Translations under genes and position numbers: made by a program
Shown: positions 23,637-32,901 of the stretch, in pieces
Numbering within the stretch: position 1 is the stretch's first letter
Layout: every line of letters begins with the position of its first letter
The notes under the pieces: generated by a model
Database searches by the model: none
Told to the model about the DNA's origin: nothing
The model's input: only the letters and a program-made list of their open reading frames with translations
Source: Anaerobaca lacustris
Lineage (GTDB): Bacteria > Planctomycetota > Phycisphaerae > Sedimentisphaerales > Anaerobacaceae
NCBI RefSeq assembly: GCF_030012215.1
Contig: NZ_JASCXX010000034.1
Span: 1-44,831 of the forward strand
DNA length: 44,831 nt
Direction: 5' to 3'

Positions 23637-24086
23637 ATGGCGCGCGTACTGGCTGTTGCGATTGTGGTGTTGCCGCTGCTGCTCGGCGGCGGCTCGCCGT
23701 CTGCCGAGGGGAACCTGCCGGCGATCGAGGACTGTCCCTTCGCGTTCGATCCGAGTTTGGTCGTCGGGCAGTTCCTCGGCTGGGTTCGCATCGAGGTCGG
23801 GCAGACGCTCGACCATACACGAACCTGGTCCGACCCGGACGGCGATCCGGCCCGCGCCGAGCTGCTCGACGGGCCCGACGGGATGCGCCTCTACAGCAGG
23901 CCCAAGCTCAACTCCTATACGCTGCTCTGGACGCCGAGGCGGCCCCAGGTCGTCGCGGCCGTCGTGCGCGTCACCGACGAGCCGCGTTCGGGCGAGCCGC
24001 TCAGCAGCACCGGGACGATCCTGATCCAGGTCGTCCCGCCGGCCCGACGCGCCGCGCCGGGGGCGTGCGGCGGCCGGCCGCAATAG
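23637..24086 (+). CDS. Secreted protein with putative Ig-like domain
   Basis: A 149-residue protein with a signal peptide (MARVLAVAIVVLPLLLGGGS, cut near AEG). The remainder has WSDPDGDPARAELLDGPDGM and a LLWTPRRPQVVAAVVRVTDE stretch, the pattern of He_PIG/cadherin-like Ig repeats found in large surface proteins (D-GD-P, then WTP). Only one such unit is present. It ends in a basic, low-complexity tail. GAAAGGGG precedes ATG 23637. Function unknown. Confidence 0.75.
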   Translation: MARVLAVAIVVLPLLLGGGSPSAEGNLPAIEDCPFAFDPSLVVGQFLGWVRIEVGQTLDHTRTWSDPDGDPARAELLDGPDGMRLYSRPKLNSYTLLWTPRRPQVVAAVVRVTDEPRSGEPLSSTGTILIQVVPPARRAAPGACGGRPQ

Positions 24087-24119
24087 TCGTTACGCCGTAC
24101 CGTGTGCCCAACGGTCGGT

Positions 24120-25427
24120 TCATTGTGGCGGCGGCGGTTGCAGGCCGAACGCCTCGATCAGCTCGTCGATGATCTTCCGGCTCATCGCGACGTGGCCGCC
24201 GATGGGCTGGGCGTCGAGCACCGCCTCGGCCGAATACTCCAGCACTTCGAGCTTGTCGAACGCCGCCAGGACGCTGTCGCCGACGACCATGACGCCGTTG
24301 TTGGCCAGCACCGCCGCCGGGCTCTGCAACGTCAGCGTCCGCGCCAGCCGGGCGAAGTCGTTGTACACCGTCTCGAACGGCAGCAGGCCCACCTCGCGCA
24401 CAAAGACGTAGCTTTCGGGGATCGTGTACGTGTCGATCGTTTGGCGACAGACGCTGAAGGCCATCGCGTTGAGCGGGCCGGCGTTGACGATCGCCGTCAC
24501 GTCGGGCTGGGCGTCGTAGATCGCCTTGTGCGACAAAACGGCCCGGCTGGGGTGCTTGCCGAACTCCTTCTTGCCCTTGCGGATCATCACGATCTCCTCG
24601 GGCAGCACGGCGTGTCGGTCGAGCGGGTATGGCGTGATCAGGAACTTCTCCGCGTCGATCCGCGCCGAGAACGTCCCCGTCTTCATCGTCAGCAGCCGCT
24701 GGCGATAGCCCCGCTCGACGAACCGGCAGATCTGGTTGCGCAGCTCCTTCTCGTGGATCGTCATCATGCTCGGATCGTACTCGAACGCCTCCAGCGGCAC
24801 GTCGCTCTTGCCCTGAAGCTGCAATTGCTGATCGGTCAGGTACGTCGGCTCGCCGAGTGTGTGGGCCTTGATCAGCACCTTGCAGCACATCTCGAGCGTC
24901 TCGAACTTGCCGAAGGACTCCTGGAGGTTCTGCCCGCCGCAGCAGACGCCGTGGTTTTCGAGGATCACGCTGTCGAAGCCCTCGGCGTATTTCTGCGCGA
25001 TCTTGCGTCCGAGGTCTTCGCTGCCCGGCACCCCGTACGGCGCGAACGCCACCGTCCCATTCGACCGCCACGCCTGGTGGAACAGCCGCGTGTCGGGCAC
25101 CTTGTGCGCGATGCTGAACGCCACCAGCGCCATCGGGTGCGCGTGGACGATGGCCTTGAGGTCCGGCCGGACCGCGTAGATCGCCTTGTGGAACGGGTAC
25201 TCCGAACTGGGCCGGTGCAGCCCCTCGATCCGGCCGTCCGCACGCACGCACACGATGTCGTTGGCCGTCAGCGTGCCCTTGTCCACGCCCGTCGGCGTGA
25301 TCCACATGTCGCCGTTCTCATCGAGGATCGACAGGTTGCCGCCCGAGGTTGTCGTCATCTTGTACCGGTAGATCCGCTGCATCGTCAGCACCAGCTCGTC
25401 GCGCGGATGAAGGTATTCATACTTCAT
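24120..25427 (-). CDS. Double-domain class II aldolase/adducin protein
   Basis: A 435-residue protein made of two class II aldolase-like halves. The first (1-210) has SGGNLS, GVDKG, SSEYPFH with acid E76, the zinc pair H95/H97 in HAHP and a later ENHG, so the metal site is complete. The second (about 215-430) keeps the fold (KHPSRAVLSHKAIYDAQPDV, LANNGVMVVGDS) but has NAG where HxH should be, so it has probably lost the metal. The family includes fuculose- and rhamnulose-1-phosphate aldolases and ribulose-5-phosphate epimerase. Cytoplasmic; substrate not determinable. Start 25427 follows CAGGGGACC. Confidence 0.88.
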   Translation of the reverse strand: MKYEYLHPRDELVLTMQRIYRYKMTTTSGGNLSILDENGDMWITPTGVDKGTLTANDIVCVRADGRIEGLHRPSSEYPFHKAIYAVRPDLKAIVHAHPMALVAFSIAHKVPDTRLFHQAWRSNGTVAFAPYGVPGSEDLGRKIAQKYAEGFDSVILENHGVCCGGQNLQESFGKFETLEMCCKVLIKAHTLGEPTYLTDQQLQLQGKSDVPLEAFEYDPSMMTIHEKELRNQICRFVERGYRQRLLTMKTGTFSARIDAEKFLITPYPLDRHAVLPEEIVMIRKGKKEFGKHPSRAVLSHKAIYDAQPDVTAIVNAGPLNAMAFSVCRQTIDTYTIPESYVFVREVGLLPFETVYNDFARLARTLTLQSPAAVLANNGVMVVGDSVLAAFDKLEVLEYSAEAVLDAQPIGGHVAMSRKIIDELIEAFGLQPPPPQ

Positions 25428-25867
25428 AATCGGTCCCCTGCATTGCGTTTTCGGAATCTGCCCATTCTCTATACCGCCGAACGCTCCGCGCCGCAATGCC
25501 CCACAACTCCCGTCCTATCCGTAGAGCGTGCGTCCCCGCACGGCCTGCCCCTTCAACGGTGTTCAGGGCGGGCTCTGAGCGAAGTCGAACGGGACAAGGC
25601 GAGCGGGGACGCTCGCCCTACACATCGCCCCTGCCATACATGATGGGCCCGTGTGTGTGAAGGTGTCCAGTCCTGGGAACGGTTTGAGCTGCCACCCCAT
25701 GCCAGGAGACCTCCACGCGTTCCTCGTCGGGCGAATGCGGCAAGTGAAACCTGCCCGTCGGCGCTTGATTCCAACCGGCGACGAAGGCATACTGTGGTGG
25801 TTCCGGCACCCCGAGACAGATCGGGGACCGGGGGACGCAAGAACGTGACTCTGAGGAGCGACCTGTC
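25428..25867. other. 440-bp divergent gap
   Basis: No gene is supported. The left part holds the composite repeat at 25543-25617. The right part has a short stem CCCCGA/TCGGGG near 25810-25827 followed by a G-rich stretch, in the likely leader of the ADP-ribosylglycohydrolase gene. I found no convincing riboswitch. Confidence 0.5.
25543..25617 (-). repeat. Composite dispersed repeat, inverted copy
   Basis: Positions 25543-25580 are the exact reverse complement of the 38-bp block at 12732-12769. The hairpin GGCGAGCG-GGGA-CGCTCGCC (25598-25617) has the same 8-bp stem and 4-base loop plan as the one at 12790, with different bases in the stem, showing compensated changes. Confidence 0.85.
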
Positions 25868-27112
25868 ATGCGATACGCCGGCTTTTGCACTTTGGTACTC
25901 GTTGTGGCCTCTCTGTTTTCTTCCGCTGGGGTCCGGGCGGACGGTCGAACCATCGAGCGAACCGTCCTGATCGAGAAGATCTCGGGGTTCTGGATCGGCC
26001 AGCTCGTGGGCAACTATCTGGGCTTTCCCTTTGAGAACGTCTACGCCGATGAGCCGATCCCGGTCCTGGTGGATCGGTACTACACTCCGTTCAACGCCGG
26101 GGAGCTGCGGATCAATCGGAACGATCATCGGGCTTACGTGCCGTTCATGTTCACAGCCTTCGACGGCGCCTATTCCGACGACGACACCGACATCGAGTTT
26201 GTGACGCTGCACGCCGTCGAGCAGCACGGACTCGATCTCGACTACGGGCAGATCGCCGAGGCCTGGAAGCGGCACATCAACCGCAGGATCTGGGTGGCCA
26301 ACCGTACGGCGCGCGACCTGATGGCGCAGGGAATGCTCCCGCCGGAGACCGGCAAGAAGGAGAACAACCCGAACTGGTTCCAGATCGACCCCCAGTTGGT
26401 CAACGAGATCTGGAGTGCGTTCTATCCCGGCATGCCCGCCAAGGCCGCCGAGCGCGCCGAATGGGGGGCGCGGATCACCAACGACGACTGGGGCGTGCAT
26501 CCGACGATCGCCTACGCGGTGATGATCAGCGAGGCGTTTTTCGAGACGGACCGGATGAAGCTGGTGAAGACGGCTCTGTCGCACATCCCGACCGACAGCC
26601 CGTTCCACGAGGGGATGCTGGACGTCATCGGCTGGTACGAAGCATCGCCGGACGACTGGCGGGTGACCCGGCGGAAGATTCATGAGAAGTACTATCGCTA
26701 CAGGAAGGGCGACTACGCGGCCCCGGTGTCGGTTGTCTCGTCGCTGGTGAACGGCCTGTGCGGCGTCCTGGCGATTCTCTACGGCGAGGGCGACTTCATG
26801 AAGACCGTCGGTATCGCCGTCAGCGCCGGGTACGACTGCGACAACCAGGCGGCGACCTGCGGCGGGCTGATGGGCGTCATGCTGGGGGCCAAGGCGATCC
26901 CCCAATCGCTCACACACGATTGCCTGCCGGGCGGCCGGTGGTCCAAGCCGTTCAACGACACCTACATCAACTACAGCCGGGACGAACTGCCGATCCATAA
27001 CCGAATCTCCGACATCGTCGAGCGGATCGCCCGGATCGCCGAGACGGCCATTCTGCGCGAGGGCGGCAGGAGGATTGAGAAGGACGGGCAGACCGTCTAC
27101 GTGATCCCATAA
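25868..27112 (+). CDS. Exported ADP-ribosylglycohydrolase-like protein
   Basis: A 414-residue protein with a signal peptide (MRYAGFCTLVLVVASLFSSA, cut near RADG). The mature part fits the ADP-ribosylglycohydrolase (DraG/ARH) fold. IEKISGFWIGQLVGNYLGFP opens the helix bundle, SDDDTDIEF (103-111) supplies the first metal-binding acids, and VSAGYDCDNQAATCGGLMG supplies the second set in place of the usual GGDTDT. The known cytoplasmic family removes ADP-ribose from proteins with two Mg ions. An exported member suggests another glycosidic substrate. It converges with the MlaD gene. Confidence 0.85.
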   Translation: MRYAGFCTLVLVVASLFSSAGVRADGRTIERTVLIEKISGFWIGQLVGNYLGFPFENVYADEPIPVLVDRYYTPFNAGELRINRNDHRAYVPFMFTAFDGAYSDDDTDIEFVTLHAVEQHGLDLDYGQIAEAWKRHINRRIWVANRTARDLMAQGMLPPETGKKENNPNWFQIDPQLVNEIWSAFYPGMPAKAAERAEWGARITNDDWGVHPTIAYAVMISEAFFETDRMKLVKTALSHIPTDSPFHEGMLDVIGWYEASPDDWRVTRRKIHEKYYRYRKGDYAAPVSVVSSLVNGLCGVLAILYGEGDFMKTVGIAVSAGYDCDNQAATCGGLMGVMLGAKAIPQSLTHDCLPGGRWSKPFNDTYINYSRDELPIHNRISDIVERIARIAETAILREGGRRIEKDGQTVYVIP

Positions 27113-27137
27113 CGTCGTCGTCCGTGGATCGCAGGTC

Positions 27138-28139
27138 TCAGTAGATCGAGCGGAGGCCCTTCTCGCTGACCTTGTCGACCAGCTCCTTGAAGTTTTTCAG
27201 CAGGACGTTCAACTGCTCGGTGCTTTCGAGGAGCTTTTCGTAGAGGCGTCCATCGGTGACGAGTCGTCCGGCGGTGCCCTGGCCGGCGTTGACCTTTTCC
27301 ATTGCCAGCCGCAGTTGCGAGACGGCCTTGCTGACGTCGGCGCTGGTATTGACCAGGGCGCCGACGAGTCGCTCGGCCTTGACGTCGACGCTGGCGAGCG
27401 TCTCGGTGCCGGCCTGTGCGAGGCTCTTGTACTCGGCCAGCGTTGCCTCCGCGCTGTCCATCAGCTCCGTGGCCCGCGTCATGGCGGCGGAGATGTTCGC
27501 GGTCGCCGTCGACATGTTGGCCAGCGTGGCCTTGATGTTTCCTTTGTTGTCCGGGTCGCCGATGATGTCGTTGGCGTTGCCGATAAAGGCGCCGATGCTG
27601 TCGACGAGGTTGTTGAGCTTCTTCTGGCTTTCCTCCGGGAAGAACTCGCTGGTCAACCCGGTGGAGCCCTGGAGCGTCAGTCCCTCCATCAGAAAGGCCG
27701 TCTCCGGTCGATCCGGGTCGAGCGGGGGGGCCGGCAGTTTCTGCGGATCGACCTTCAGTTCGATGTAGCTGCTGCCGAGTCCTCGCGTCATGAGTTTGGC
27801 TTCGACGTTCGAGGGGATGTCGGCGTAGTTCCTGTCGACGCTCAGGACGACGAGGGCCTGGTGGTATTCCTGGCCCGTATGGAAGTCCTGGAGGATTCTC
27901 GGCGCCATCACGGCGGTGACTCGACCGATCTGGTAGCCGCAGAACCGCACGGGTGTGTCTTTCCGCACGCCGGGCGCGCTGGGGAACTTCACATAGACCT
28001 GGAAGGATCGGATGCGGCTGATGGCCGTGGGCAGCTCCCCGAACTTGAAGATCATCCACCCGAAGGCGGCCAGGCCCATGATGACGAAGATGCCGACAAT
28101 GACGTCGCGCCGCCTCTGGGCGGATTCGTAATCACTCAC
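27138..28139 (-). CDS. mlaD: MlaD/Mce-domain lipid-transport protein
   Basis: A 333-residue protein with an N-terminal membrane anchor (VIVGIFVIMGLAAFGWMIF, about 13-31). A Mce/MlaD domain follows (VYVKFPSAPGVRKDTPVRFC, GYQIGRV, LMTRGLGSSYIEL), then a long helical, Ala/Thr-rich tail (about 170-330) likely to form a coiled-coil needle. MlaD proteins form hexameric rings that pass lipids between membranes. No mlaE/mlaF partner is adjacent. The start is a GTG at 28139 with GGAAAGGAAGC upstream, overlapping the MerR gene stop by 8 bases. Confidence 0.9.
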   Translation of the reverse strand: MSDYESAQRRRDVIVGIFVIMGLAAFGWMIFKFGELPTAISRIRSFQVYVKFPSAPGVRKDTPVRFCGYQIGRVTAVMAPRILQDFHTGQEYHQALVVLSVDRNYADIPSNVEAKLMTRGLGSSYIELKVDPQKLPAPPLDPDRPETAFLMEGLTLQGSTGLTSEFFPEESQKKLNNLVDSIGAFIGNANDIIGDPDNKGNIKATLANMSTATANISAAMTRATELMDSAEATLAEYKSLAQAGTETLASVDVKAERLVGALVNTSADVSKAVSQLRLAMEKVNAGQGTAGRLVTDGRLYEKLLESTEQLNVLLKNFKELVDKVSEKGLRSIY

Positions 28140-28395
28140 CGCTGCTTCCTTTCCAATCCGTTCGGCCTTCCATGAACAGCTCGCGAATCGCCCGGAGGGG
28201 ATAGCCGCTGTCGTTGAGCTGCTTGATCAGGCGGATGCGCTCGACGGCCTTGCCATCGAACAGCCGCCTGCCGGTCGGCGTGGTTTCCGTAGGCTCCAGC
28301 AAACCGACCATCAAATAGTATTGCAGAGACTGACGCGAAATGCCAGCCTTTTCTGCGGCCCGCCCGATCGGCATGAGCTTCGTTTCCTCGGTCAC
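28132..28395 (-). CDS. MerR-family regulator, short
   Basis: An 87-residue protein consisting almost only of the MerR winged helix-turn-helix: LMPIGRAAEKAGISRQSLQY, YLMVGLLEPTETTPTGRRLF, DGKAVERIRLIKQLNDSGYP, LRAIRELF. It lacks an effector domain, so it may act like short MerR-type or HTH-only regulators. The start is GTG 28395 with GGGGAG upstream, inside a GTGA overlap with rnpA. Being between rnpA and mlaD, it may tune this operon; that is inference. Confidence 0.9.
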   Translation of the reverse strand: MTEETKLMPIGRAAEKAGISRQSLQYYLMVGLLEPTETTPTGRRLFDGKAVERIRLIKQLNDSGYPLRAIRELFMEGRTDWKGSSGE

Positions 28396-28844
28396 GTTGT
28401 TCTCCCCGTCGTTGCATGGCTGTGCTTGTCCCCACGGCTCTGTGGGTCGGCCGGCCCCGTCTCGAAGACAGCCTTTACGAGCGAGATGAACGAGGTCTGA
28501 ACCTGCGCGAGCGTCATGGACCGCACGGCTTGAGGACCGTGTGTTGGGTGTTTCAGCCTCCGCGCCATGTTCGCCGAGATCATCAGCACGCAATCGTGGC
28601 CGGAGGGGACCTGTTCCTGGCTGAGGCGGAAGGCCTCGCGGAGCAGTCGCTTGAGGCGATTGCGAACGACGGCGTTGCCGCACGACTTGCCCACGGAAAC
28701 GCCCAGGCGGGCATGGCCGCACCGGTTCTCGGCGACCCACAGAGTTAGCAAGGCGTCACCGGCGCGCCGGCGACGGTCCAGGACGGCCTTGAACTGGCGG
28801 TTGCTCACCAGCCTGCGGTTCTTTGGAAGCTTCAAACGTTTCAA
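28392..28844 (-). CDS. rnpA: Ribonuclease P protein component
   Basis: A 150-residue protein. The first 115 residues are RnpA: LPKNRRLVSNRQFKAVLDRR, LGVSVGKSCGNAVVRNRLKR, then LLREAFRLSQ, with the RNR signature at 61-73 that contacts RNase P RNA. About 30 extra residues at the C-terminus are polar and low in complexity. It helps mature the 5' ends of tRNAs. In most bacteria it follows rpmH; here the sialate esterase gene lies 18 bases upstream and no rpmH is present. Confidence 0.95.
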   Translation of the reverse strand: MKRLKLPKNRRLVSNRQFKAVLDRRRRAGDALLTLWVAENRCGHARLGVSVGKSCGNAVVRNRLKRLLREAFRLSQEQVPSGHDCVLMISANMARRLKHPTHGPQAVRSMTLAQVQTSFISLVKAVFETGPADPQSRGDKHSHATTGRTT

Positions 28845-28862
28845 GAGTCCACTGTCGGGCGG

Positions 28863-30434
28863 CTACTTGTTGTCCGCGGTGACGCCGGGCCAGCCGTCCG
28901 TGCGGAAGGGCGAGGCCGGCAGTCCCGCCTGGTTGTAGAGGTTGCACACGGGGTTGTCCGCCCAGGCGTACCGTACGGCCACCGGCTCGGCGACCTTCTC
29001 GCTGCGGACCACGACCGTCTCCCCTTCGATTCGCGCCTCGGCCCAGACGAACTTGCGGTCCGCGCCGGCGACGGCAAAGCCTTTCAACGGCCCGCCGCCT
29101 TGGGCGACAAGCCCGCCGCCGACGTGCTGGAAATGCAGCACGATCTCATCGCCCCGGATGTTCATGAAGCTGTACAGAGGCCCGGAGTAGACCATGTCTT
29201 TGAAATACGTCCTGGCCAGGGCCCACAGCGCCAGACGTTTTCCGACGTCCTGTTTGTTCCTTGGGTGGATGTCATCGGCGTCGCCAATGTCGATGGTCAC
29301 GGCCATGCCGGTGTTGGGCAGCTCGAGGGTCATCAGTTGGGCCTCACGCAGCTCGGCCCAGGCGCTCTCGCCCGGTTCGTCCTTGACCGCCAGGTAGTTG
29401 GCCAGTTGGACAAAGAGGAAGGGGAAATTGTTGCGGCCCCAGCTCTGCCACCAGTCCCGGATCATGGTGGGGAACAGCTCGCGGTATTGATATGCCCGGC
29501 CGGCATTGGATTCGCCCTGGTACCAGATCGCGCCCTGGATCGCGTAGGGGGTCAGCGGGGCGATCATGGCGTTGTACAGGCCCGACGGCGTGTGGTGATG
29601 TCCGGGGCCGAGCGGGGCGTTTGGTCGTCGCGGCGCCGGCTTGCCCTCGGCCTTGGCCTTCTCGGCGTCCTCCTCCCACTTCTTGACGTTCTCGCGGTAT
29701 TGGACCAGGGCCTTGGGGTAGTTGGCGACGGCGTCCTCGTATCGCTTGATGATCGGCTCGAACTCCGGGTGGCTCCTGAGCATGGGGCCGCTGGTCCACG
29801 CTTCCGCGGGCGTTCCTCCCCATGAGGTGTGGATCAGGCCGATGGGCAGCTCCAGGTCCTTGCGGAGTCGCCGGCCGAAGAAATACGCCACGGCCGAGAA
29901 CCCTGGGATGGTCTCGGGGCTGCACTCGACCCAACGGCCCTTGCAGTCGGTCTGCGGCGTGTCGGCGACCTGGCGATCGACGCTGAACAGGCGGATCTTC
30001 GGATAGCGGGCGGCGGCGATCTCCTGCTCGGCGTCGGCAGAGTTCTGGACCGTCCATTGCATATTCGATTGGCCCGAGCAGACCCAGACCTCCCCGACGA
30101 GGATGTTCTTGACGGTGATGGTGTTGGCGGCCTTGAACGTGACCTCGTACGGTCCGCCGAAGGGGGGGGCCGCCATGCGGAACGTCCAGGCGCCGTCGTC
30201 ATCGGCCTGAATCTGCGGGACGGCGTTGCTCCAGCTCATGCGGATCTCGATCTCTTCCTTGGGGTCGGCCCAGCCCCAGAGGCTGACCGTATCGCCTCCC
30301 TGCAAGACCATGTTGTCCGAGAGGATGGCCGGCAAGCGGACGTCGGCTTCGGCCGGACCCCAGGAAACCAGGCCGAGAAGGCAAAGCAAAATCAAGGAGA
30401 CAGTGCGGTTCCGGGCGGCGATGGTACGGTTCAT
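28863..30434 (-). CDS. Sialate O-acetylesterase-like exported esterase
   Basis: A 523-residue exported enzyme; residues 1-30 are a signal peptide (VSLILLCLLGLVSWGPAEA). LPAILSDNMVLQGGDTVSLW is the usual opening of this family. SGQSNM (120-125) holds the serine nucleophile S123, IWYQGESNAGRAYQYRELFP is the second block, and DDIHPRNKQDVGKRLALWAL carries the catalytic His. It removes O-acetyl groups from sialic acids or plant polysaccharides such as acetylxylan; the latter is likelier here, next to the CE15 gene's theme. Start 30434 has AGGAG. It leads the rnpA-containing operon. Confidence 0.93.
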   Translation of the reverse strand: MNRTIAARNRTVSLILLCLLGLVSWGPAEADVRLPAILSDNMVLQGGDTVSLWGWADPKEEIEIRMSWSNAVPQIQADDDGAWTFRMAAPPFGGPYEVTFKAANTITVKNILVGEVWVCSGQSNMQWTVQNSADAEQEIAAARYPKIRLFSVDRQVADTPQTDCKGRWVECSPETIPGFSAVAYFFGRRLRKDLELPIGLIHTSWGGTPAEAWTSGPMLRSHPEFEPIIKRYEDAVANYPKALVQYRENVKKWEEDAEKAKAEGKPAPRRPNAPLGPGHHHTPSGLYNAMIAPLTPYAIQGAIWYQGESNAGRAYQYRELFPTMIRDWWQSWGRNNFPFLFVQLANYLAVKDEPGESAWAELREAQLMTLELPNTGMAVTIDIGDADDIHPRNKQDVGKRLALWALARTYFKDMVYSGPLYSFMNIRGDEIVLHFQHVGGGLVAQGGGPLKGFAVAGADRKFVWAEARIEGETVVVRSEKVAEPVAVRYAWADNPVCNLYNQAGLPASPFRTDGWPGVTADNK

Positions 30435-30529
30435 CTCAACTCCTTCACTTGCCTGTTTTACGTTGTCCCAAATGCCGATCCGGGCCCAATGAGCCGTTCG
30501 GCGTCGCATCGAATGATCCCGTCGATACC

Positions 30530-30558
30530 ACTATAAATGCGAATCGCCCCGGAGTAAA
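30530..30558 (-). promoter_or_regulatory. Candidate promoter for the esterase-rnpA operon
   Basis: On the minus strand TTTACT (30558-30553) and TATAGT (30535-30530) are spaced by 17 bases, about 95 bases before the esterase start. The hexamers are almost the same as those of the divergent promoter at 30631-30659. Confidence 0.45.
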
Positions 30559-30630
30559 CAGCAAACGACACGTTGGACGGGTTTGGCGTCGATCTCGGCG
30601 TCGAGGCGTCGAAAAATTGTCAGTTAGACC

Positions 30631-30659
30631 TTTACCTGCATCCCGCCGTCAGCTATAGT
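30631..30659 (+). promoter_or_regulatory. Candidate promoter for the TlpA-like lipoprotein
   Basis: TTTACC (30631-30636) and TATAGT (30654-30659) are spaced by 17 bases. Transcription would begin about 30 bases before the start codon, leaving room for the GGGAGGA ribosome site at 30684-30690. Confidence 0.48.
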
Positions 30660-30697
30660 GTCCTGGTATATGGAAATTACCCAGGGAGGATATTCCT

Positions 30698-31378
30698 ATG
30701 GTGACCAGGAGTGGAATTCGATTGTTGTCACTGGTGGCGTGCGCTGCCGTGGTGCTGTTTGCATTGGCGGGGCTGACCGGTTGTAAGGAGAAGAGTCCGC
30801 CTCCTGCGGAGCCGAACGCGGCGACGGAGACCCCCTCGCCCGGCGCCGGCCGGGAGCAGGCGCTCCTGGACCCGCTTGATGCGGCGGCAAGCCTTTTTCG
30901 CGGGCCCTCTGTGAGCCTTCAGAACGTGCTCAAGGGCGACAAACCCTGGAGTCCGGCGGCCGAGTCGTGGTGGGGCAAGATCGTACGCGATTTCACGCTG
31001 ACCGATATCGACGGCAAGGTCCACACGCTCAGCGATTACCGAGGCAGGAACGTGGTCGTGGTCGTCTGGACGACGTGGGTCGCCACGTGCCGGTTGCAGG
31101 TGCCGCAACTGAAGGAGCTGCGGACCGCCTATGCCGACAGGGACTTGGCGATCCTGAGCATCTCGAACGAGCCGCCGGCGTTGCTCAAGGAGTTCGCCGA
31201 GAAAGAGGGGATCAACTTCGCGGTCCTTTCCGGCGGGGGCAGTGCGTTGCCGGCGCCCTTCGGGGAGGTCCAGTTCGTTCCGAGCAGCTTTTTCATCGAT
31301 CCGCAGGGCCGGATGAAGCTGGCGGCCACCGGCTTCGTGCCGGTCGAGGACGCCAAGGCGATCATCCAGGCACAGTAA
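30698..31378 (+). CDS. TlpA-like thioredoxin-fold lipoprotein with altered active site
   Basis: A 226-residue protein with a lipoprotein signal ending LAGLTGC (Cys about 29), a Pro/Ala-rich linker and a thioredoxin fold from about 95. [20 protein letters not shown] and VVVVVWTTW lead into VATC (128-131) in place of the usual C-x-x-C: the first, attacking cysteine is valine (V128) and only C131 remains. The cis-Pro region ([13 protein letters not shown]) is intact. It should sit in the periplasm or at the cell surface. Classical thiol-disulfide exchange is unlikely; a binding or peroxiredoxin-like role is possible. The GGGAGGA ribosome site is strong. Confidence 0.9.
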   Translation: MVTRSGIRLLSLVACAAVVLFALAGLTGCKEKSPPPAEPNAATETPSPGAGREQALLDPLDAAASLFRGPSVSLQNVLKGDKPWSPAAESWWGKIVRDFTLTDIDGKVHTLSDYRGRNVVVVVWTTWVATCRLQVPQLKELRTAYADRDLAILSISNEPPALLKEFAEKEGINFAVLSGGGSALPAPFGEVQFVPSSFFIDPQGRMKLAATGFVPVEDAKAIIQAQ

Positions 31379-31491
31379 GCTCGGTGATTTTTTCGAAAAT
31401 TTGCCTGGACAGGGGGCGGCAGTGCAGGTATTCTACACCGTTTGTATGATTTTGCATGGATTCAAGGCAGAGAATTCCGAGGTCATAGGTC

Positions 31492-31725
31492 ATGGCACAT
31501 AAAAAGGGACAAGGGTCATCGAGGAACGGGCGCGACAGCAACCCGCAATATCGCGGCGTGAAGCTCTACGGCGGCCAGGCGGCCAGGGCCGGGGCGATCC
31601 TCGTGCGGCAGTGCGGCACCAAGTTCTTCGCCGGCTCCAACGTCGGTATGGGCAAGGACTACACGCTGTTTGCCACGGCGGACGGCACCGTCCAGTTCCA
31701 GGGGCGCAAGATCCACGTGCTCTGA
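31492..31725 (+). CDS. rpmA: 50S ribosomal protein L27
   Basis: A 77-residue L27. [48 protein letters not shown] and [14 protein letters not shown] are the standard family sequence. The mature N-terminus starts right after Met (AHKKG), with no leader to be cleaved. L27 reaches the peptidyl-transferase centre and tRNA ends. It precedes obgE, the common bacterial order (rplU would usually be upstream but is absent here). A terminator follows. Confidence 0.98.
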   Translation: MAHKKGQGSSRNGRDSNPQYRGVKLYGGQAARAGAILVRQCGTKFFAGSNVGMGKDYTLFATADGTVQFQGRKIHVL

Positions 31726-31750
31726 CCGCTTCGCAGTTCCTTTCGCGTGA

Positions 31751-32803
<1,053 letters not shown>

Positions 32804-32838
32804 GCCCCGGTCGCCTCTGCGACCGTCGGGCAATCGCC

Positions 32839-32867
32839 TTGAAGAGAGGAGCGTAAAGCGATACAAT
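32839..32867 (+). promoter_or_regulatory. Candidate hicBA promoter
   Basis: TTGAAG (32839-32844) and TACAAT (32862-32867) with a 17-base spacer lie 35 bases before hicB, with GGGAGG (ribosome site) in between. Confidence 0.55.
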
Positions 32868-32901
32868 CAGGTGGACTTCTCTTTTCGGGAGGATTACTGG
32901 T

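Noticed and set aside
24102-25643. 513-residue frame antisense to the aldolase gene
   Set aside because: A shadow of the double class II aldolase gene; no motif and an unnatural Arg/His composition.
25790-25867. Cyclic-di-GMP or other riboswitch in the leader of the ADP-ribosylglycohydrolase gene
   Set aside because: There is a short CCCCGA/TCGGGG stem and a GACGCAAG string, but the paired core and second stem needed for a GEMM-type fold are not seen.
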